Notes: generated from the sequence alone by a model not told the origin. A stretch of 64,000 nucleotides of DNA from Halomonas sp. I5-271120 (GCF_030553075.1 NZ_CP130701.1:3472001-3536000), one strand, 5' to 3'; shown: positions 32,894 through 45,234, counted from the first letter of the stretch. Made by a program: numbers and translations.

Positions 32894-33478
32894 ATGAATA
32901 TGATGGATCGCGAATTTCGCCGTCAGATGGGAGATGTGCTCCCCCTTGCCAAGGGCAAGGACCGGGCCGATGTCAGTCAGAGGCCCAAGGGGCCCAACGA
33001 GGCACAACAGGCGCGACGCCTAGCGGCACAGCAGGCAGGTGACGAGGGCAACTTCCTGTCGGATGATTTTGTCGAGGTACTCGGCTCCCATGATCCCCTC
33101 GAGTATCGGCGTGACGGCATCCAGCTTGGGGTAGTCGAACGCCTGCGTCATGGAGGCTATCCGCCCGAAGCCCACCTGCACCTGCAACGCCGGCCGCTAG
33201 CCGAGTGTCGACGAGAGCTGTTCGGCTTTATTCGCGAGGCCCATGCCCAGGGGCTGCGCTCGCTGATGGTGGTGCATGGGCGAGGGCGGGAGGACGACAG
33301 TCCCGCCAACGTGCTGCGCTCTTATCTGGCCAAGTGGTTGGCTCAGTTTGAGGAGGTCCAGGCCTATGCCTCCGCCCCGGCTTCGCAGGGTGGGCTAGGC
33401 GCAACCCTGATCATGCTGAAAAAGTCTGAACGCGCGCGGGCCAACAATCGCGAGCGTCAGCAAAAGCGTCGCGGCTGA
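32894..33478 (+). CDS. smrA: Smr-domain DNA endonuclease SmrA-like
   Basis: A 194-residue protein with a C-terminal Smr domain: HLHLQRRPLAECRRELFGFI, SLMVVHGRGRED and LAKWLAQFEEVQAYASAP. The N-terminal 60 residues are basic and disordered-looking. E. coli SmrA (187 residues) has nicking endonuclease activity. The gene stands alone and ends before a strong hairpin. Confidence 0.86.
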   Translation: MNMMDREFRRQMGDVLPLAKGKDRADVSQRPKGPNEAQQARRLAAQQAGDEGNFLSDDFVEVLGSHDPLEYRRDGIQLGVVERLRHGGYPPEAHLHLQRRPLAECRRELFGFIREAHAQGLRSLMVVHGRGREDDSPANVLRSYLAKWLAQFEEVQAYASAPASQGGLGATLIMLKKSERARANNRERQQKRRG

Positions 33479-33516
33479 GGATGACTCAGCCACATGACAT
33501 CATGTCCCTGAAACGC

Positions 33517-33544
33517 CAAGGGCCCGGCGATAGCCGGGCCCTTG
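33517..33544. terminator. Hairpin between smrA and DUF934 gene
   Basis: A 12-bp stem (CAAGGGCCCGGC/GCCGGGCCCTTG) with loop GATA between two convergent genes. The T runs on both sides are weak. Confidence 0.65.
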
Positions 33545-33573
33545 ATGATGCAAGTCGTCGGTGATGGCGTGGC

Positions 33574-34092
33574 TCAGGAGTGATTGCCTTCCCGCAGGCG
33601 ACGCTCGAAAAGCGCCTCGTGGGTATCGACGCCAGGCTGGTAGCTGACGCTGAAGGCGCCCAGTGCCCGCTGTGCATCCTCAAGAAGCTGGTCATCGCGC
33701 AGCGCCAGGGCATCGAAGCCACAGCGGCTCATGTAATAGAGCTGGTCGACCAGTACATCGCCAATGGCACGAATCTCACCCTGATAGCCGAAGCGTTCGC
33801 GCAGCATCCGAGCGAGGGTGTACCCGCGCCCGTCGGTAAACGCTGGGAAATCGATGGCAATTCGCGGCGCGGACGCAAGCTTCTCGGCGAGTTCGCCATC
33901 GAGCGCCGTGTCGCTGGGAAGCCAGGGCGCCAGGGCGCTGTCTGCTTCGGCCTCGAGCCACAGCGCCAATGGCACGATGGCCGGCCGTGCCTCGGGCAGC
34001 GCTTCGGTGTCCCGGGAAAGCGCCCAGGTGTCGGTTTCCGGTTGGCCCTTTTTGAGTAGCGTACGGGCCACTGTCGGCTGTTGATCAGGCAT
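33574..34092 (-). CDS. DUF934 protein, sulfite-reductase partner
   Basis: A 172-residue cytosolic protein. The DUF934 core is IAIDFPAFTDGRGYTLARML followed by GEIRAIGDVLVDQLYYMSRCG. It is nearly always encoded directly after a CysI-type reductase, as here (8-nt overlap), and is presumed to act with it in assimilatory sulfite reduction. Its biochemical role is not established. Confidence 0.87.
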   Translation of the reverse strand: MPDQQPTVARTLLKKGQPETDTWALSRDTEALPEARPAIVPLALWLEAEADSALAPWLPSDTALDGELAEKLASAPRIAIDFPAFTDGRGYTLARMLRERFGYQGEIRAIGDVLVDQLYYMSRCGFDALALRDDQLLEDAQRALGAFSVSYQPGVDTHEALFERRLREGNHS

Positions 34093-35737
34093 AGACCCGC
34101 TCCTTGAAAGGTTTGATCCCGATGCGGCGGTAGGTATCGAGGAAGCGCTCGTCGTCGTGGCGCGACTCGACGTAGACCTTGAGTAACTTGTCGATCACAT
34201 CAGGGACATCCTCGCGGTAGAACGACGGACCGAGGATCTTGCCAAGGGAGGCGTCGTCGGTCGAGTTGCCACCCAGCGAGATCTGATAGTACTCCTCGCC
34301 TTTCTTGTCGACGCCCAGAATGCCGATGTGGCCCACATGGTGGTGGCCGCAGGCGTTCATGCACCCGGAGATGTTGAGATCCAGCGGCCCCAGGTCATAG
34401 AGGAAGTCCAGGTCCTCGAAACGCTCCTGAAGGGCCTGAGCGATGGGGATCGACACGGCATTGGCCAGCCCGCAGAAGTCGCCGCCCGGGCAGCAGATGA
34501 TATCGTTGAGGGTGCCCACGGTAGGGTTAGCCATGCCCAGCTTGTCGAGGGCTTGCCAGAGGGCTTCCAGCTGATCCACGGGGACGTCGGATAGCACCAG
34601 GTTCTGCTCGTGGGTCACGCGAACCTCGCCGAAGCTGAAACGCTCCGCGAGGTCGGCCACGGCCTCCATCTGGTCCGAGGTGACATCGCCCGGGGCCAGC
34701 TCGCGACGCTTGAGTGACAGGGTGACGGCCTTGTAGCCGGCCACCTTGTGATCGGTCACGTTATTGGTCACGAAGCGGGCAAGGGCACGGTCTTCCTGAC
34801 GCTTTTGCTCGTAGGCGGCGATGGCATCTTCGCTGACCGGACGGCGCTCGGGTTCCGGGAAGTGGGTTTTGGCGGCTTCCACGGCAGCAGGCGTCAAAGT
34901 CTGGGCGCCATCCTTGAGATGCTCCCACTCGGCGTCGACGCGACGACGGAATTCCTCGATGCCCAGGGCCTTGACCAGAATCTTGATGCGGGCCTTGAAC
35001 TTGTTGTCGCGGCGGCCGAACTGGTTGTAAACGCGCACGCAGGCTTCGAGATACGTCAGCAGGTGCTTCCAGGGCAGGTCGTCACGAACCACATCGCCAA
35101 TCATCGGCGTACGGCCCAGGCCGCCACCGGCCAGCACCCGAACGCGCACTTCGCCTTCGGCATCGCGCCACAGGCGCAGGCCGATGTCGTGGACCTGAAT
35201 GGCGGCGCGGTCGGCGCTGGCCCCGGTGACCGCGATCTTGAATTTACGCGGCAGGAAGGCGAATTCAGGATGCAGCGTCGACCACTGGCGAATCAGCTCG
35301 CACCAGGGACGCGGATCCTCTACTTCATCGGCGGCGATGCCGGCGAACTGATCGCTGGTGGTGTTGCGAATGCAATTGCCGCTGGTCTGGATGGCATGCA
35401 TCTGTACCTCGGCCAACTCGCCGAGAATGTCCGGTACCGTCTCGATGGCCGGCCAGTTGAGCTGCAGGTTCTGACGGGTACTGAAGTGACCGTATCCCCG
35501 GTCGTAACGCCGGGCAATCGAGGCCAGGCGACGCAGCTGATCGCTCGACAGCATGCCGTAGGGGATCGCAATACGCAGCATCGGCGCGTATTTCTGGATA
35601 TAGAGACCGTTCTGCAGGCGCAGCGGGCGGAATTCTTCTTCGCCCAGGCGGCCATCAAGGTAGCGGTTCATCTGGTCACGGAACTGGGTGACCCGCTCAT
35701 CGACGAGGGTCTGGTCGTAGTTGTCGTACCGATACAT
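34085..35737 (-). CDS. cysI: Nitrite/sulfite reductase hemoprotein (CysI type)
   Basis: A 550-residue siroheme protein. The [4Fe-4S]-siroheme cysteines are in CPGGDFCGLA (near residue 415, Cx5C) and ISGCMNACGHHHVGHIGILG (near 457, Cx3C). The first half-domain has YGHFSTRQNLQLNWPAIE and HAIQTSGNCIRNTTSDQ. With the DUF934 partner it fits assimilatory sulfite reductase, giving sulfide for cysteine. No flavoprotein subunit is adjacent, so electrons probably come from ferredoxin or another reductase. An AT-rich region with an inverted repeat lies upstream. Confidence 0.9.
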   Translation of the reverse strand: MYRYDNYDQTLVDERVTQFRDQMNRYLDGRLGEEEFRPLRLQNGLYIQKYAPMLRIAIPYGMLSSDQLRRLASIARRYDRGYGHFSTRQNLQLNWPAIETVPDILGELAEVQMHAIQTSGNCIRNTTSDQFAGIAADEVEDPRPWCELIRQWSTLHPEFAFLPRKFKIAVTGASADRAAIQVHDIGLRLWRDAEGEVRVRVLAGGGLGRTPMIGDVVRDDLPWKHLLTYLEACVRVYNQFGRRDNKFKARIKILVKALGIEEFRRRVDAEWEHLKDGAQTLTPAAVEAAKTHFPEPERRPVSEDAIAAYEQKRQEDRALARFVTNNVTDHKVAGYKAVTLSLKRRELAPGDVTSDQMEAVADLAERFSFGEVRVTHEQNLVLSDVPVDQLEALWQALDKLGMANPTVGTLNDIICCPGGDFCGLANAVSIPIAQALQERFEDLDFLYDLGPLDLNISGCMNACGHHHVGHIGILGVDKKGEEYYQISLGGNSTDDASLGKILGPSFYREDVPDVIDKLLKVYVESRHDDERFLDTYRRIGIKPFKERVYA

Positions 35738-35814
35738 TCAGTCGTGTCCTGCTGGTCAGGGCGTGATGAAGGAGTGATGCCGTTTATGGGCGACGATACT
35801 CCTAACCTTATATT

Positions 35815-35838
35815 CTATGAAAGAATAAATGTTCATAG
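35815..35838. promoter_or_regulatory. Inverted repeat upstream of cysI
   Basis: CTATGAA and TTCATAG are separated by 10 bp within an AT-rich stretch about 80 bp before the cysI start. A second, overlapping repeat TATTCT/AGAATA is at 35810-35827. A CysB-type activator site is possible; this is inferred from the pathway only. Confidence 0.4.
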
Positions 35839-35907
35839 ATTTTAATTAAAGAGTTATTAGAGCCGATCCATCTCGACGTCAGACGGTCGAGTGTGATCGG
35901 ACTGACG

Positions 35908-37227
35908 CTAGATGGCCAGCCGTTGCCAGTGGCCTCGCTGCCAAATGACGGCAAAGCCCAGCGAATTCAAGCAACGATAGCCGAGCTGAACCCACCAGAT
36001 GCCCAGCAGGCCATGCCCCAGCGCTACACCGACCCACCAGGCCAGAGGCAGGAAAATCAGCCATTGGGTTGCAAGCGTCATCGTCATCACGGTGCGATTG
36101 GCGCCCGCACCGAGCAGGGCCTGGCCCAGTACCAGCGCGCACACATCCAGTACCATCATCAGCGCGGTCAGCTGAAGAGGCAGGTGCCCGAGGGCCACCA
36201 GGGCTGGGTCATGCAGGAAGATGCCGAGCACTACATCGGGGAATATCAGCATCGGCAGGGCGAGCAGGGCCAGGCAAATCCAGGCGATGCGTACCACGTC
36301 CCAGCCCCAGCGGTGGGCTTCCTGGTTCGATTGCTGCCCCATCGCTTGTCCCACCAGGCTCATCGCTGCCACCCCTAGGCCGACACCTGGCAGGATCAGC
36401 AGCAATGACAGATTCACCAGTACATGACCCACCGCGACGCTTGCGGTGTTCAACTGGCCAAGGATCCAGAACAGCACGGCGTACCCGCCGGCGAACCATA
36501 GCTGCTGAAAAGAGTGCGGTGCGGCCAGTTTCAGGGTAGTCAGCAGGGTAGTGATATTGAACCTGCCACCGATGGGGCCAGCGTGTCGAGAGGTATATAC
36601 GGCCCACAGGATCAACCCGAGCAGCAAGGACAGGCTGGTCCCCGCACCGGCGCCGGCGGCACCTAGTGTTGGCAGGCCCGCATAGCCAAAAATGAGCCCG
36701 ATGCTCGTCAGCACATTCACGACATGCATGATCAGGATGATGCGCAGATAGATGCCGGTCTGCTGAACGCCATTCCAGTAGCCTCTGAAACAGAAGATCA
36801 TCGCGACCGGTACCAGTGAGGCCACGCGCCAGCGGAAGTACTCGACGGCCTGGGCATGAACCCCGGTGTCCGGGTTTATCAAGCCAATCAACGCCGGTGC
36901 CTGCCACAGACAAAGCACCGTTAACGGCAGGGCCAGCGTCAGGGCAATGGCCAGGCCGGCATGCAGGGCATCGGTGCGTTTATGCCAGTCCTGCTCACCG
37001 TGGCGCCTAGCGGTCTGTGCCTGGACCCCAGAGGACAACCCGAACACCAGGGCGGTGATCATGAACATCGCATAGCCACCGATGCCGACACCTGCCAGCG
37101 CCGTTTCCCCCAGCGAACCAACCAGGGCAGCATCGATCAGGTTGAGCAGGCTTTGCGACAGCATGCCGGCAATGATCGGCAGCGCCAGCTTGAGGATGGT
37201 ATTTCGTCGTGAGGATTCGGGCAGCAT
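35908..37227 (-). CDS. MATE-family efflux transporter
   Basis: A 439-residue inner-membrane transporter with twelve hydrophobic segments in two similar halves. Family features are LALPIIAGMLSQSLLNLIDA, VGSLGETALAGVGIG, GVQAQTARRHGEQD and, in the second half, NLSLLLILPGVGLGVAAMSL and VGQAMGQQ. It exports organic cations or drugs in exchange for Na+ or H+. In a halophile Na+ coupling is plausible but not shown. Confidence 0.87.
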   Translation of the reverse strand: MLPESSRRNTILKLALPIIAGMLSQSLLNLIDAALVGSLGETALAGVGIGGYAMFMITALVFGLSSGVQAQTARRHGEQDWHKRTDALHAGLAIALTLALPLTVLCLWQAPALIGLINPDTGVHAQAVEYFRWRVASLVPVAMIFCFRGYWNGVQQTGIYLRIILIMHVVNVLTSIGLIFGYAGLPTLGAAGAGAGTSLSLLLGLILWAVYTSRHAGPIGGRFNITTLLTTLKLAAPHSFQQLWFAGGYAVLFWILGQLNTASVAVGHVLVNLSLLLILPGVGLGVAAMSLVGQAMGQQSNQEAHRWGWDVVRIAWICLALLALPMLIFPDVVLGIFLHDPALVALGHLPLQLTALMMVLDVCALVLGQALLGAGANRTVMTMTLATQWLIFLPLAWWVGVALGHGLLGIWWVQLGYRCLNSLGFAVIWQRGHWQRLAI

Positions 37228-37248
37228 GCCGCCTTCCAGTCAAGTGAT

Positions 37249-37273
37249 GGAGCCCACCCTGAGGGCGGGCTCC
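37249..37273. terminator. Hairpin between metH and MATE gene
   Basis: GGAGCCC and GGGCTCC form a stem that extends, past one mismatch, by CCC/GGG around a short loop. It lies downstream of metH and has no clear T run. Confidence 0.45.
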
Positions 37274-37301
37274 GACGTGCAGCGCAGAAGTATCGATAGC
37301 G

Positions 37302-37346
37302 GCTGAATCGTGGCTAGCTGAATCGTAGCTAGCTGAATAATAGCTA
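37302..37346. repeat. 15-bp tandem repeat, three copies
   Basis: GCTGAATCGTGGCTA, GCTGAATCGTAGCTA and GCTGAATAATAGCTA lie end to end, 40 bp beyond the metH stop. No gene covers them; the TAGCTA palindrome recurs at the junctions. Confidence 0.9.
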
Positions 37347-37386
37347 ACGAAGTGCCCTGCGGTTCAGGGCAGCTTGAATGCCGATG

Positions 37387-41106
<3,720 letters not shown>

Positions 41107-41280
41107 GATTCGGGGCGGTCTCCAGCGTGAGTCGCGTCTTCTACTGTGTCGAGCGGATCTAGTGTCGGGGCTCGGTTTTGCGCGATAGCTTATCAGAAAG
41201 GGGGTGGCGACGGGCAGCGCCAAGCGGGGTGGGCATTATAAGCCTGAGTATTTCACTCGGGATTGTTTCGCCGCGCACTT

Positions 41281-41300
41281 TTGCTTAACATGATAAGCAA
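41281..41300. promoter_or_regulatory. Inverted repeat upstream of nfuA
   Basis: TTGCTTA and TAAGCAA with a 6-nt loop, 31 bp before the nfuA start. It could be an operator or a leader hairpin. The remaining gap back to metH shows no gene. Confidence 0.35.
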
Positions 41301-41331
41301 ATTCGACCTCTCGAATCAGGACCATCTCCCC

Positions 41332-41922
41332 ATGAGCCAGAGCATCCAGATTACCGACAGTGCCCAAGACTATCTCGCCGAGCTGCTCGAGAAGCAGAAT
41401 GTCGAAGGCATCGCAGTGCGTATCTTTATCACCCAGCCGGGTACGCCCTACGCTGAGACGTGCCTGGCCTACTGCCGTCCGGGCGAGGAAGAGCCTACAG
41501 ACGAGAAGCTCGCTCTCGATAAGATTACCGTCTTCCTGGACAAGAATAGCCTGCCGTTCCTCGACGAGGCGGTAGTCGATTTCAATGCCGACCGGATGGG
41601 CGGTCAGTTGACCATCAAGGCGCCCAACGCCAAGATGCCCAAGGTCAACGCCGACAGCCCCCTCGAGGATCGCGTCAACTACGTGCTCTACAGCGAGATC
41701 AATCCGGGGCTTGCCGCCCACGGCGGTGAAATCAAGCTGATGCAGATGACCGAGGACAGCGTGGCCGTGCTGGCCTTCGGCGGCGGCTGTCAGGGCTGCT
41801 CGGCCGTGGACCTGACGCTCAAAGATGGCGTCGAGAAAACGCTGCTTGAGCGCATCCCGGAGCTTGCCGGTATCCGCGATATCACCGACCACACTGATAC
41901 CAGCCAGGCCTACTATCGCTGA
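41332..41922 (+). CDS. nfuA: Fe-S biogenesis protein NfuA
   Basis: A 196-residue carrier of [4Fe-4S] clusters for apoproteins. The N-terminal half is a degenerate A-type domain ([20 protein letters not shown]), and the C-terminal Nfu domain has the cluster ligands Cys153 and Cys156 in [12 protein letters not shown]. The length is that of E. coli NfuA (191). ATG 41332 starts [20 protein letters not shown]; the longer frame from 41263 has no match. Confidence 0.94.
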   Translation: MSQSIQITDSAQDYLAELLEKQNVEGIAVRIFITQPGTPYAETCLAYCRPGEEEPTDEKLALDKITVFLDKNSLPFLDEAVVDFNADRMGGQLTIKAPNAKMPKVNADSPLEDRVNYVLYSEINPGLAAHGGEIKLMQMTEDSVAVLAFGGGCQGCSAVDLTLKDGVEKTLLERIPELAGIRDITDHTDTSQAYYR

Positions 41923-42005
41923 TCGGCCAAAGCGGATGGCAAGGCGGTGCTTGAACGCCGCTGAGTGATAGCTGTTGAGTTAACGTACCTCTTCAGCCCC
42001 AAGAC

Positions 42006-42033
42006 AGGACGGGCGCCCCAGGGCGTCCGTCCT
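42006..42033 (+). terminator. Terminator after nfuA
   Basis: A stem of about 12-13 bp (AGGACGGGCGCCC paired with GGGCGTCCGTCCT, one G-T pair) followed after a few bases by GGTTTTCCC. Confidence 0.6.
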
Positions 42034-42047
42034 GCGTTAGGGTTTTC

Positions 42048-42103
42048 CCTATCTACCTACCCACCTACCGATCTACCTGTCTAGCTACCCATCTACCTAT
42101 CTC
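42048..42103. repeat. 20-bp-spaced ATCTACCT repeat
   Basis: The octamer ATCTACCT begins at 42051, 42071 and 42091, exactly 20 bp apart, in a field of degenerate CTAC/CTAT tetramers. It fills the gap between nfuA and the KfrA-like gene and codes for nothing recognisable. Confidence 0.85.
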
Positions 42104-42124
42104 GTGCGACTTACCGTTAACGCC

Positions 42125-43090
42125 TCAGTAGACGAACGGCGGCAGAGGCGTATTGGCCAGGCGCGCTTCGGTTTCCAGCAGGCGCTTCTTTAGCGCTGCG
42201 ATTTCCGCATCTTTTTCTTCCAGGCGATGCTCGAGACGCTCCTGTTGCCGCTTTCTGTCTCGGTCTTGTTCCTTGCGCTGCTCAAGCTCCCAGTGCGCCT
42301 CGCGATGCTGCTGTTGAGACTCGGCTAGCTGTGTGCGCTGCTCCTGCAGCTGCTTGTCGAGATTTTCATTGCGTGACTCCAGCTGCGCCTGGCGAACGCC
42401 ATGCTGCTTGTCGGCGGCATGGCGTTCCTGGCGTGCGTCGTCCAGCAGGCTCATCAGTCGCGCTTCGGCGGCTTCGTTGCGCTGTTCTTCCTGATGCAGG
42501 CGGGCCTGATGTTCGGCGTCGCGTGCCGTCAACTCTTCATGGTGCTGAGCGGCCAGCGCTTCATTGCGCTCCTGGAGTCGTGTGAGCTCCTTTTCGAGTT
42601 GCTGAACCCGCTGCAGGGCTTTCGCCTCACGCTCGGAAAGGTTGTCGCGTTGGGCCTGGCAGCTCGCCAGGGTGGCGCTCTGCTCCTCAAGCCGTGTCTG
42701 GGCGTTGGCCAAGTGATCGGCAACCGCCGACTCCCGCTGTCCGGCATCCTCTGCCCGCCGCTCGCTTTCACGAGCGACTTCCAGGGCATCGGTGACGCGC
42801 TGATCGGCTTCCTGGCGATAGAGCACCAGGCCCTCGCTGGCGGTGTCCTGAGCCTGACGCCACAGCTCTTGGGTCAATGTCTGCAAGGCCTCGGGCAATT
42901 CCTGGGCAGGTGGCTGGTCCCGATTCTCTTCACGTTCGATCCGCCACTGACGCAGGTGCTCGCTGATAGTGGTGAAGCTGCCTGTTCCCAGCACCTCACG
43001 GATTCGCTGCACGCTAGGCGCGTCTCCGCGGCTCAGTAGGGTATGAATCGCCCGCTGCACATCCTCGTACTGCACGCCGCTTCGCGCCAT
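42125..43090 (-). CDS. KfrA-like DNA-binding coiled-coil protein
   Basis: A 321-residue protein with an N-terminal KfrA_N DNA-binding domain (YEDVQRAIHTLLSRGDAPSV and RIREVLGTGSFTTISEHLRQ). A long, almost unbroken coiled coil from about residue 65 to 310 follows (rich in Glu, Gln, Arg, Ala). KfrA proteins of broad-host-range plasmids bind operators at their own promoter and help plasmid stability by filament formation. Here it is divergent from a tyrosine recombinase, with 352 bp between. No plasmid replication or partition genes are near, so it is a chromosomal relative or a remnant of an element. Confidence 0.83.
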   Translation of the reverse strand: MARSGVQYEDVQRAIHTLLSRGDAPSVQRIREVLGTGSFTTISEHLRQWRIEREENRDQPPAQELPEALQTLTQELWRQAQDTASEGLVLYRQEADQRVTDALEVARESERRAEDAGQRESAVADHLANAQTRLEEQSATLASCQAQRDNLSEREAKALQRVQQLEKELTRLQERNEALAAQHHEELTARDAEHQARLHQEEQRNEAAEARLMSLLDDARQERHAADKQHGVRQAQLESRNENLDKQLQEQRTQLAESQQQHREAHWELEQRKEQDRDRKRQQERLEHRLEEKDAEIAALKKRLLETEARLANTPLPPFVY

Positions 43091-43228
43091 GACGCCTTTC
43101 TCCTTCTTAACATCGATTTATCGCCGGGTTGGCCTGACGTCGGGTATCCATTGCTCTGTCAGAGATGGCTGGCCGAGGCCTTTTTATCTTAGCCATATTA
43201 TCGGCAATCAGGGGCTGAATAAAGCATA

Positions 43229-43250
43229 TTACGTAAAACGTGTTACGTAA
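43229..43250. promoter_or_regulatory. Paired TTACGTAA palindromes in the kfrA-recombinase gap
   Basis: Two copies of the 8-bp palindrome TTACGTAA start at 43229 and 43243, so they are at once direct and inverted repeats. They lie 139 bp before the KfrA-like start in an AT-rich part of the 352-bp gap (43091-43442). A further palindrome CCGTAACGG is at 43311-43319. They are good candidates for binding by the KfrA-like protein. No gene was seen in the gap. Confidence 0.5.
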
Positions 43251-43442
43251 TTTTATTTATCTTTAAGGCCATAAATTCATGATTACGCGTATTATCTTGA
43301 TTATATGAGCCCGTAACGGCGACAATGGTTACCGAGGCGCCCGAGCCAGGTCTGAAGGGGCTGATACGACGGTATGTTCGTGGAATCTCCGGTTCATCCG
43401 GCGACATAACGGGCGTATAGGGACCATCAAAGGGAGCGCTAG

Positions 43443-44642
43443 GTGACAGAGAGTCGATGGCCGCAGCAGACGGGAGAGGTGGCACAACGGCAGGAGGTGC
43501 CGGTTTCTGTGCAGGGCAGGGCGGCGGTGCTCGCCGATGCGACAAGGATCAGCGCCACCAGCGACGTGGAAGCCGTTGCTGCCTGGCTGGAGGAGTACCG
43601 GGATAGCGCTCAGACCTTCCGGGCCTATCGCAAGGAGGCCGAGCGCCTGTTGCTATGGTTGGACAGCCAGGGCCTGACGCTTTCGTCGCTTCGCCGGGAC
43701 GGACTGGACGCCTTCGAAGCTTTCCTCGCCGACCCTCGGCCCGCCGCGCGCTGGATCGGGCCACCCAGGCCACGCCATGCAGAGGACTGGCGGCCCTTTC
43801 GGCGCCCGCTCTCGGCGGCGAGTCGACGCCAGAGCCTGGTGATCCTGCAGGGGCTTTACAGCTGGCTGGTGGAAGCGGGGTGGGTGGACCATAACCCCTT
43901 TCGCCTGATGCGGGGCAAGCGTCGGCGTCTCGACAATCGGCAAGAGGGCATCGAGCGCTACCTGGAGCGCCCTTTGTGGAATTGGTTATGGGGCTGGCTC
44001 AACCAGTCACTGCCCCAGGCAGCGACCCAACGTCAGCGCTTTGAATGGCAGCGCCGGCGGCTGATCTTCGGCTTTGCCTACCTGCTGGCACCTCGCATCA
44101 GCGAGTTGGCTGCGGCCCGGATGGGGGATTTTCAGCGGCGGGAAGGGCGTTGGTGGTGGCGAGTGATCGGCAAGGGCAACAAGTTGGCGACGATTCCGGT
44201 ACCACCGGACATGATGACGATGCTCGGCGACTGGCGTGAGCAGTTGGGCCTGGCCAGACTCCCGGCGCCCGATGACGATTCGCCGGTACTACGCGGGCTG
44301 GACGGAAAACGCGGCCTGGGGGATAACCAGCTCTATCGGCTGATCAAGAAGGCGTTCGAGAGCGCGGCATTCGCGCTGGAAGCCGCCGGCGAAAGAAGAG
44401 AGGGCGTGGCAGGTCAGAAAGGCGAGGCAGGCGTGGGGAATGACGCCCTGGCCCGCACCTTGCGCGCCGCCACCCCGCACTGGCTCCGCCACACCGCCAT
44501 CACGCATCAGGCCCAGGGTGGCGTCGAGCTTCGCTACCTGGCCCGCAGTGCCCGTCACTCGCGACTGGACACCACCGCCCGCTACCTGCACGCCGAAGCC
44601 GAGGAATGGCAGCAGCAGATGAGTCGCCATGGGCTCGATTGA
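43443..44642 (+). CDS. Tyrosine-type site-specific recombinase/integrase
   Basis: A 399-residue recombinase. A core-binding domain spans about residues 45-165 (AAWLEEYRDSAQTFRAYRKE; LVILQGLYSWLVEAGW). The catalytic residues are in LAPRISELAAARM (Arg), RVIGKGNKLATIPV (Lys), PHWLRHTAITH (His-x-x-Arg), SARHSRLDTTARYLHAE (His and nucleophile Tyr). The length and insertion around residue 320 differ from XerC/D. The start is GTG 43443 with GGGAG upstream. No tRNA gene or attachment repeat was found beside it. The divergent KfrA-like gene may regulate it. Confidence 0.87.
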   Translation: MTESRWPQQTGEVAQRQEVPVSVQGRAAVLADATRISATSDVEAVAAWLEEYRDSAQTFRAYRKEAERLLLWLDSQGLTLSSLRRDGLDAFEAFLADPRPAARWIGPPRPRHAEDWRPFRRPLSAASRRQSLVILQGLYSWLVEAGWVDHNPFRLMRGKRRRLDNRQEGIERYLERPLWNWLWGWLNQSLPQAATQRQRFEWQRRRLIFGFAYLLAPRISELAAARMGDFQRREGRWWWRVIGKGNKLATIPVPPDMMTMLGDWREQLGLARLPAPDDDSPVLRGLDGKRGLGDNQLYRLIKKAFESAAFALEAAGERREGVAGQKGEAGVGNDALARTLRAATPHWLRHTAITHQAQGGVELRYLARSARHSRLDTTARYLHAEAEEWQQQMSRHGLD

Positions 44643-44817
44643 TGTCTGGAATTGGGCACGGGATCAGCGCGACGCAGCGGCTTCATGACGGATGGGGTGG
44701 TTCAATAGGAGGCGGCGAGGGGACGACGCCCCGGGTGGCGAGCCGTTATACTGGCGGCCAAGATTCGCGGGTTGAGGCGTTAGCCGGGCCCGCAGCCACT
44801 CATGTTCTGGAGAGACC

Positions 44818-45234
44818 ATGTCCGACACCGCTCAGGAAAGCCAGACCGAACTGATCGAAGAGTTCGAGATGTTCGATAACTGGATGGATCGCTATCAATA
44901 CATCATCGACATGGGCAAGCAGCTGCCGGCCTTTCCCGACGAGTGGAAGACCGATGAGCTCAAGATCCAGGGCTGTCAGTCCAATGTCTGGATGCGTTCA
45001 CAGCGAGATGGCGATCGGCTGCACTTCGATGCCACCTCCGATGCGGCCATCGTTTCTGGCCTGATCGCCGTGCTGATGCGCATCTTCAACGACCGTCCAC
45101 CTGCCGAGATTGTCGCCACGCCGCCGAGCTTTCTCGAAGAGCTGGGATTGGACAAGCATCTGTCACCGACCCGCAGCAACGGGCTGCATGCGATGCTCGA
45201 GCGCATCTATCAGGTGGCCAAGGCAGAAGCCTGA
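44818..45234 (+). CDS. sufE: Cysteine desulfuration protein SufE
   Basis: A 138-residue SufE-family protein that accepts sulfur from a cysteine desulfurase (SufS or CsdA) for Fe-S assembly. The persulfide cysteine is Cys53 in KIQGCQSNVWM. LPAFPDEWKTDE and LDKHLSPTRSNGLHAMLERI match the family. It is not next to sufBCDS here, so it may equally be CsdE-like. A clear ribosome site (GGAGAGACC) precedes the ATG. Confidence 0.9.
   Translation: MSDTAQESQTELIEEFEMFDNWMDRYQYIIDMGKQLPAFPDEWKTDELKIQGCQSNVWMRSQRDGDRLHFDATSDAAIVSGLIAVLMRIFNDRPPAEIVATPPSFLEELGLDKHLSPTRSNGLHAMLERIYQVAKAEA

Noticed and set aside
34748..35845. A 365-codon open frame opposite the CysI-type gene
   Set aside because: Antisense shadow; no recognisable domain, and the minus-strand siroheme motifs are clear.
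41107..41331. Possible cobalamin riboswitch before metH
   Set aside because: No B12-box-like sequence or long conserved structure was recognised in the gap.
42125..44642. A complete integrative element around the recombinase
   Set aside because: No flanking direct repeats, tRNA gene or cargo boundaries were seen; sufE and nfuA on either side are core genes.
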